Shown piece by piece: positions 55,976-64,000 of a stretch of 64,000 nucleotides of DNA; the stretch's first letter is position 1, and the number at the start of each line of letters is the position of its first letter. The notes beneath the pieces are model-generated. The model was not told where the DNA came from. It worked only from the letters and a program-made list of their open reading frames with translations, and did not search any database. This DNA comes from Colius striatus (lineage: Eukaryota > Chordata > Aves > Coliiformes > Coliidae), in contig NC_084776.1 of assembly GCF_028858725.1 (NCBI RefSeq), forward strand, positions 1 through 64,000, in the 5' to 3' direction. The translations under genes and the position numbers were made by a program.

Positions 55976-58900
55976 CCGTGTCCCCTCACCACCCCCATGT
56001 ACGCTCACGATCCCCATATCTCCTCACCATCCCAGTGTCCCGTCACGATCCCCTTCTCCTCTCACCACCCCCGTGTCCCCTCACCACCCCCGTGTCCCCT
56101 CACCACCCCCGTCTCCTCTCACCATACCCGTGTCCCCTCACCATCCCCTTCTCCTCTCACCATCCCCGTGTCCCCACACCATCCCCGTGTCCCCTCACCA
56201 TCCCCTTCTCCCCTCACCATCCCCTTCTCCTCTCACCATCCTCTTCTCCCCTCACCCCCCCCCGTCCCCTCACCAGCCCCATGTCCCCTAACCATCCCGT
56301 TCTCCCCTCACCATCCCCTTATCCTCTCACCATACCAGTGTCGCCTCACCATCCCCTTCTACCCCCACCACCCCCGTGTCCCCTCACAATCCCATTCTCC
56401 CCTCAACATCCCCGTGTCCCCTCACCACCCCCGTGTCCCCTTACCATCCCTTTCTCCCCTCACCATCCCCTTCTCCCCTCACCATACCCGTGTCCCCTCA
56501 CCCCCCCCCCATCCCCTCACCATCCACTTCTCCCCTCACCGTCCCCCTGTCCCCTCACCACACCCTTGTCCCCTTACCATCCCGTTCTCCCCTCACTGAC
56601 CCTTCTACCCTCACCGTCCCCTTCTCCTGTCACCACCACTGTGTCCCCTCATCATCCCCTTCTCCCCTCACCATCCCCTTCTCCCCTCACCATCCCCTTC
56701 TCCCGTCACCACCACTGTGTCCCCTCATCATCCCCTTCTCCCCTCACCATCCCCTTCTTCCGTCACCACCACTGTGTCCCCTCACCATCCCCTTCTTCCG
56801 TCACCACCACCGTGTCCCCTCACCATCCCCTTCTCCGCTCACAATCCCTTTGCCCACACTGGGCTCCACACCATGCCTGTACCCACACCGTGTCCCCTTA
56901 CCATCCCTGTGCTCCCACCATTGTGTCCTCTCACCATCCCCTTCTCCCCGAACCATCCCCGTGTCCCTTCACGAACCCCTTGTTCCCTCACCAACCTCTT
57001 GTCCCCTCACAATCCCCTTCTCCCCTCACAATCCCCATGTCCCCTCGCCAGCCCCATGTCCCATCACCATCCCCTTCTCCACTTACCATCCCTGTGTCCC
57101 CTCACCATCCCCTTCTTACCTCACCACGCCCGTGTCCCCTCACCATACCCGTGTCCCCTCACCGTCCCCTTCTCCCCTCACCATCCCCTTCTCCCCTCCC
57201 CACCCCATTCTCCCCTCACCACCCCCGTGTCCCCTCAACATTCCCATGTCCCCTCACCACCCCCTTCTCCCCTCACCACCCCCTTGTCCCCCCACCATCC
57301 CCATGTCCCCTCACCATCCTCTTCTGCTCACAGCATTCCCTTCTCCCCTCACCATTGCCGTGTACCCTCACCATCCCCTTCTCCTCTCACCACCCCCTTC
57401 TCCCCTTACCATCCCCTTCTCCACTCACCACCCCCGTGTCCCCTCACCACCCCCGTGTGCCCTCACGACCCCCAGGTCCCCTCTCCACCCCCTTCTCCCC
57501 TCACCATCCCCGTGTCCCCTTTCCGTCTCCTTCTCCCCTCACCATCGCCGTGTCCTCTCACCGTCGCCATGTCCTCTCACCATCGCCGTGCCCCCTCACC
57601 GTCCCCGTGTCCCCTCACCTCCCCCGTGTCCCCTCACTGCCCCCGTGTCCCCTGATCCCCCCATGTATCCCCTCAGAAACCCCTTCTCCCATCACCATCC
57701 CCTTCTCCCCTCACGCTCCCCGTCTCCCCTCACCTTCCCCTTCTCCCCTCACCATCCCCTTCTCCCCTCACAACCCCCGTGTCCCCTCACCCTCCCCATG
57801 TCTCCTCACCACCCCCTTCTCCCATCACCACCCCTTCTGCCCTCACCACCCCCTTCTCCCCTAACCACCCCCGTATCCAATCACCCTCCCCATGTCCCCT
57901 CAGCCCCCCCGTGTCCCCTCACCAGCCCCATGTCCTCTCAGCAACTCCTTCTCCCCTCACCACTACCGTGTCCCCTCACCACCCCCATGTCCCCTCACCG
58001 CCCCCGTATCCCTTCACCCCCGCCGTGTCCTCTCAGAAACCTCTTCTCCTCTCACCACCCCCGTCTCCCCTCACCACCCCCGTGTCCCCTAACAACCCCT
58101 GTGTCCACTCACCGTCCCCGTGTCCCCACACCACCCCTTCTCCCCTCACAACCCCTGTGTCCCCTAACAACCCCCGTGTCCCCTAACCACCCCCTTCTCA
58201 CCTCACCATCCCAATGTCACCTCACCCTCGCTGTGTCACCTCACCATGGCCTTCTCCCCTCACCACCCTCGTGTCCCCTCACACCCCCGTGTCCACTCAC
58301 TGTCCCCGTGTCCCTACAGCACCCCCATGTCCCCTCACCACCCCCATGTCCCCTCAGAAACCCCTTCTCCCCTCACCACCCCCTTTTCCCCTCACCACCC
58401 CCGTGTCCCCTCACCACCCCCGTGTCCCCTCAGAAACCTCTTCTCCCCTCACAACCCCCGTATCTCCTCACCCTCCCCGTGTCTCCTCACCTTCCCCTTC
58501 TCCCCTTACCATCCCCTTCTCCCCAAACCATCCCTTTCTCTCGTCACCACCCCCGTGTCCCCTCAACACCCCCTTCTCCCCTCACGACCCCTGTGTCCCC
58601 TCACGACCCCCAGGTCACCTCACAATCCCCTTCTCCCCTCTCCACCGCCGTGTCCCCTCACCCCCCCCATGTCCCCTCACCATCCCGTTCTCCCCTCACC
58701 ATACTCGTGTCCCCACACCACCCCCGTCTCCCCTCACAACCCCCGTGTCCCCTCACCAGCCCCGTGTCCCCTCACTAGCCCCATGTCCCCTCAGAAATCC
58801 TTTCTCCCCTCACCACCCCCATGTCCTCTCACCACCCCCGTGTCCTCTCACCACCCCCGTGTCCCCTCACTCCCCCGTGTCCCCTCAGCAAACCCTTCTC

Positions 58901-61900
58901 CCCTCACCTCCCCCGTGTCCCCTCACCCCCCCGTGTCCCCTGACCCCCCCGTGTCCTCTCAGCAACCCCTTCTCCCCTCACGAACCCCGTGTCCCCTCAC
59001 CCCCCCGTGTCCTCTCAGCAACCCCTTCTCCCATCACCACCCCCTTCTCCCCCCACCACCCCCACTCTCCTCACCACCCCCGTGTCCCCTTTCCGTCCCC
59101 TTCTCCCCTCACCATCACCGTGTCCTCTCACCGTTGCCATGTCCTCTCACCGTTGCCGTGTCCTCTCAACGTCACCGTGCCCCCTCACCGTCCCCGTGTC
59201 CCCTCACCTCCCCCATGTCCCCTCACCGTCCCCGTGTCCCCTGACCCCCCCATGTATCCCCTCAGAAACCCCTTCTCCCATCACCACCCCCTTCTCCCCT
59301 CACCCTCCCCGTGTCCCCTCACCTTCCCCTTCTCCCCTCAACATCCGCTTCTCCCCTCACCACCCCCGTATCCAATCACCCTCCCCGTGTCCCCTCAGCC
59401 CCCCCGTGTCCCCTCACCAGCCCCATGTCCCCTCACCAGCCCCATCTCCCCTCAGAAAGCCTTTCTCCCCTCACCACCCCCGTCTCCCCTCACCACCCCC
59501 GTGTCCCCTCTCACCCCTCCCGTGTCCCCTCACCACCCCCTTCTCCCCCCACCACCCCCTTCTCCCATCACCACCCCCTTCTCCCCCCACCACCCCCTTC
59601 TCCCCTCACCACCCCCACTCTCCTCACCACCCCCTTCTCCCCTCACCACACCCGGGTCCCCTAACCCCCCCGTGCCCCCTCACCACCCCCGTGTCCCCTC
59701 ATCATCCCCGTGTCCCCTTTCCGTCCCCTTCTCCCCTCACCATCGCCGTGTCCTCTCACCGTCGCCATGTCCTCTCACCGTCGCCGTGCCCATTCACCTC
59801 CCCCATGTCCCCTCACCGCCCCCGTGTCCCCTGACCCCCCCATGTATCCCCTCAGAAACCCCTTCTCCCATCACCACCCCCTTCTCCCCTCACCATCCCC
59901 TTTCCTCGTCACCACCCCCGTGTCCCCTCAACACACCTGTGTCCCCTCACCACCCCCGTGTCCCCTCACCATCCCCTTCTCCCCTCACAACCCCAGTGCC
60001 CCCTCACAAGCCCCATGTCCCCTCACCCCCCCCGTGTCCCCTCAGAAACCCCGTCTCCCCTAACCACCCCCTTTTCCCCTCACCACCCCCGTGTCTCCTC
60101 ACGACCCTCGTGTCCCCTCACCCGCCCCGTGTCCCCTCACCCCCCCCGTGTCCCCTCACCAACCCCTTGTCGCCTCACCTTCCCCTTCTCCCCTCACCAT
60201 CCCATTCTCTCCTCACCACCCTCGTCTCCCCTCAGAACCCCCGTGTCACCTAACAACCCCCGTGTCCCCTCACACACCCCGTATCCCCACACCCGCCCCG
60301 TGTCCCCTCACCAGCCCAATGTCCCCTCAGCAACTCCTTCTCCCCTCACCAACCCCTTCTCCCCTCACGACCCCCGTGTCCCCTCATGACCCCCGGGTTG
60401 CCTCACCATCCCCTTCTCCCCTCACCACCCCCGTGTCCCCTCACCCCCCCCGTGTCCCCACACCACCCCCTTCTCCCCTCACCACCCCCGTCTCCCCTCA
60501 CAACCCCCGTGTCTCCTCACCCCCCCCGTGTCCCCTCACGCGCCTCGTGTCCCCTCACCACCTCTTTCTCCCCTCACAACCCCCGTGTCCCCTCACCACC
60601 CTTCTCTCCCCTCATCATCCCCGTGTCCCCTCACCGTCCCTTTCTCCCCTCACCGTCACCGTGCCCCCTCTCTGTCCCCTTGTACCCTCACCGTCCCCGT
60701 GTCCCCTCACCAGACCCATGTCCCATCACCAGCGCCGTGTCCCCTCACCACCCCCGTGTCCCCTCACCACCCCCGTGTCCCCTCAGCAACCCCTTCTCCC
60801 ATCACCATCCCCTTCTCCCCTCACCACCCCCTTCTCCCCCCACCACCCCCGTGTCCCCTCACCCCCCCCGTGTCCCCTCACCCCCTTCTCCCCTCACCAT
60901 CCCAATGTCACCTCACCCAACCCGTGTCACCTCATCATCCCCATGTCCCCTCACCGTCCCTTTCTCCCCTCACCATCGCCGTGTCCTCTCACCGTCACCG
61001 TGCCCCCTCACCGTCCCCGTGTCCCCTGACCCCCCCATGTATCCCCTCAGAAACCCCTTCTCCCATCACCACCCCCTTCTCCCCTTACCATCCCCGTGTC
61101 CCCTTTCCGTCCCCTTCTCCCCTCACCATCGACGTGTCCTCTCACCGTCACCGTGCCCCCTCACCGTCCCCGTGTCCCCTCACCTCCCCCATGTCCCCTC
61201 ACCGTCCCCGTGTCCCCTGACCCCCCCATGTATCCCATCAGAAACCCCTTCTCCCATCACCACCCCCTTCTCCCCTCACCATCCCCTTTCCTCGTCACCA
61301 CCCCCGTGTCCCCTCAACACACCCGTGTCCCCTCACCACCCCCGTGTCCCCTCACCATCCCCTTCTCTCCTCACCATCCTGGTGTCCCCTCACCATCCCC
61401 GTGTCCCCTCACCATCCCCGTGTCCCCTCACAACCCCAGTGCCCCCTCACCAGCCCCATGTCCCCTCACTCCCCCCCCGTGTCCCCTCAGAAACCCCGTC
61501 TCCCCTAACCACCCCCTTCTCCCCTCACCACCCCCGTGTCCCCTCACGACCCTCGTGTCACCTCACCCGCCCCGTGTCCTCTCACCACCCCCGTGTCCCC
61601 TCACCCCCCCGTGTCCTCTCAGCAACCCCTTCTCCCCTCACCAACCCCGTGTCCCCTCACCCCCCCGTGTCCTCTCAGCAACCCCTTCTCCCATCACCAC
61701 CCCCTTCTCCCCCCACCACCCCCACTCTCCTCACCACCCCCGTGTCCCCTTTCCGTCCCCTTCTCCCCTCACCATCGCCGTGTCCTCTCGCCGTTGCCAT
61801 GTCCTCTCACCGTCACCGTGCCCCCTCACCGTCCCCGTGTCCCCTCACCTCCCCCATGTCCCCTCACCGTCCCCGTGTCCCCTGACCCCCCCATGTATCC

Positions 61901-64000
61901 CCTCAGAAACCCCTTCTCCCATCACCACCCCCTTCTCCCCTCACCCTCCCCGTGTCCCCTCACCTTCCCCTTCTCCCCTCAACATCCGCTTCTCCCCTCA
62001 CCACCCCCGTATCCCATCACCCTCCCCGTGTCCCCTCAGCCCCCCCGTGTCCCCTCACCAGCCCCGTGTCCCCTCACCAGCCCCTCAGAAAGCCTTTCTC
62101 CCCTCACCACCCCCGTCTCCCCTCACCACCCCCGTGTCCCCTCTCACCCCTCCCGTGTCCCCTCACCACGCCCGTGTCCCCTCACCACCCCCTTCTCCCC
62201 TCACCACCCCCTTCTCCCCCCACCACTCCCTTCTCCCCCCACCACCCCCTTCTCCCCTCACCATCCCCTTCTTCCCTCACCAGCCCCGTGTCCCCTCACC
62301 ACCCCTTTCTCCCCTCACCATCCCCGTGTCCCCTCACCGCCCCCTTCTCCCCTCACCATCCCAATGTCACCTCACCCCCCCCCGTGTCCCCTCATCATCC
62401 CCATGTCCCCACACCGTCCCTTTCTCCCCTCACCGTCACCGTGCCCCCTCTCTGTCCCCTTGTACCCTCACCGTCCCCGTGTCCCCTCACCAGACCCATG
62501 TCCCATCACCAGCGCCGTGTCCCCTCACCCCCCCGTGTCCCCTCAGCAACCCCTTCTCCCATCACCATCCCCTTCTCCCCTCACCACCCCCTTCTCCCCC
62601 CACCACCCCCGTGTCCCCTCACACCCCCGTGTCCCCTCACCCCCCCCGTGTCCCCACTACCCCCTTCTCCCCTCACCATCCCAATGTCACCTCACCCAAC
62701 CCGTGTCCCCTCATCATCCCCATGTCCCCTCACCGTCCCTTTCTCCCCTCACTGTCCCCGTGTCCTTTCACCGTCACCGTGCCCCCTCTCTGTCCCCTTG
62801 TACCCTCACCAGCCCCGTGTCCCCTCACCAGCCCCATGTCCCCTCACCACCCCCGTGTCCCCTCACCACCCCCTTGTCCCCTCAGCAACCCCTTCTCCCA
62901 TCACCACCCCCTTCTCCCCCCACCACCACCACTCTCCTCACCACCCCCTTCTCCCCTCACCACACCCGGGTCCCATAACCCCCCCGTGTCCCCTCACCAC
63001 CCCCGTGTCCCCTTTCCGTCCCCTTCTCCCCTCACCATAGCCGTGTCCTCTCACCATCGCCGTGTCGTCTCACCGTTGCCATGTCCTCTCACCGTCGCCG
63101 TGCCCCCTCACCGTCCCCGTGTCCCCTCACCCTCCCCGTGTCCCCTCACCACCCCCCATGTCCCCTCACCCCCCCCGTGTCCCCTCCCCAGTCCCATGTC
63201 CCCTCAGAAACCCTTTCTCCCCTCACCACCCCCGTGTCCCCTCACCACCCCCTTCTCTCCTCACCACCCCCGTGTCCCCTTTCCGTCCCCTTTTCCCCTC
63301 ACAATCTCCATGTCCTCTCACGGTCGTCGTGTCCTCTCACCGTCGCCGTGCCCCCTCACCGTCCCCGTGTACCATCACCACCCCCCATGTCCCCTCACCC
63401 CCCCCGTGTCCCCTGACCAGTCCCATATCCCCTCAGAAACCCTTTCTCCCCTCACCACCCCCGTGTCCCCTCACCACCCCCGTGTCCCCTCACCATCCCC
63501 ATCTCCCCTCACCATCCCAATGTCACCTCACCCCCCCCGTGTCCCCTAACCACCCCCGTGTCCCCTTTCCGTCCCCTTCTCCCCTCACCATCGCCGTGTC
63601 CTCTCACCGTCGCCGTGTCCTCTCACCGTCACCGTGCCCCCTCACCGTCCCCGTGTCCCCTCACCTCCCCCATGTCCCCTCACCGTCCCCGTGTCCCCTG
63701 ACCCCCCCATGTATCCCCTCAGAAACCCCTTCTCCCATCACCACCCCCTTCTCCCCTCACCATCCCCGTGTCCCCTTTCCGTCCCCTTCTCCCCTCACCA
63801 TCGCCGTGTCCTCTCACTGTCGCCATGTCCTCTCACCGTCACCGTGCCCCCTCACCGTCCCCGTGTCCCCTCACCTCCCCCATGTCCCCTCACCGTCCCT
63901 GTGTCCCCTGACCCCCCCATGTATCCCCTCAGAAACCCCTTCTCCCATCACCACCCCCTTCTCCCCTCACCCTCCCCGTGTCCCCTCACCTTCCCCTTCT
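55976..64000. repeat. C-rich array 3, 19-mer block, to the window end
   Basis: CCATCCCCTTCTCCCCTCA and CCACCCCCGTGTCCCCTCA units continue for 8 kb and beyond the window, with a brief 30-mer return near 56840-56900. A longer module ending CCCATGTATCCCCTCAGAAA recurs at about 57662, 59251, 59841, 61036, 61228 (variant), 61892, 63708 and 63918. Long proline/serine-rich frames (up to about 925 codons) are artefacts. Confidence 0.96.

Noticed and set aside
23281-64000. CRISPR array or satellite with regular spacers
   Set aside because: The repeats are contiguous and degenerate without unique spacers, and the organism is a eukaryote.

Overview
The window is the end of a vertebrate chromosome, most likely a bird microchromosome (chicken or a close relative). 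It opens with about 7.5 kb of CCCTAA telomere. Beyond that are CR1-type LINE fragments, very GC-rich minisatellites, and exons of three genes that are neighbours at human 8q24.3: GPT (alanine aminotransferase), LRRC14 and C8orf82. The bird assignment is an inference from the CR1 fragments and the minisatellite-packed, GC-rich layout.

Layout. 1-7526: telomere. 7535-9060: G-rich subtelomere, first an array of GGTCA half-sites and then GT-rich sequence. 9061-9885: an inverted repeat, a 21-bp A-rich minisatellite and a cluster of minus-strand poly(A) signals. 9886-19150: a minus-strand spliced locus made of five ~1.8-kb tandem units whose splice sites are conserved but whose reading frames are not. 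19150-20700: mostly unassigned, with a CR1 fragment. 20700-21320: a promoter with six ETS sites, two NRF-1 palindromes and a YY1 site at the start codon of a possible mitochondrial-type first exon. 21320-23270: LTR-like and A-rich sequence. 23281-42437: GPT introns filled with C-rich arrays 5' and G-rich arrays 3' of an exon that is present twice. 42438-42737: two more GPT exons. 43125-43404: on the minus strand, the last exon of an F-type-lectin-like gene. 43418-46690: CR1 and a CCACTTTTCCCC array. 46780-48870: a CCAAT-box CpG promoter followed by a 38-bp minisatellite. 49250-49860: a damaged LRRC14 3' region. 50008-50740: CR1. 50935-53321: C8orf82 exons on the minus strand. 53390-54570: short tandem repeats. 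54600-54840: the 3' UTR of a further minus-strand gene (ARHGAP39 by position only). 55214-64000: a third C-rich array.

How it fits together. Order and orientation of GPT(+), LRRC14(+), C8orf82(-) match the human block, but every gene is partial here. GPT lacks its N- and C-terminal exons and has one exon duplicated. LRRC14 lacks its N-terminal part and about 150 internal residues, and has a nonsense codon four codons before its usual end. The first exon of C8orf82 is not visible. Either this is a decaying copy of the block at a chromosome end, or the missing exons were lost in assembly around the minisatellites. No prokaryotic features, CRISPR, rRNA or tRNA genes were seen. Nearly all long open reading frames here come from stop-free minisatellites and are not genes.
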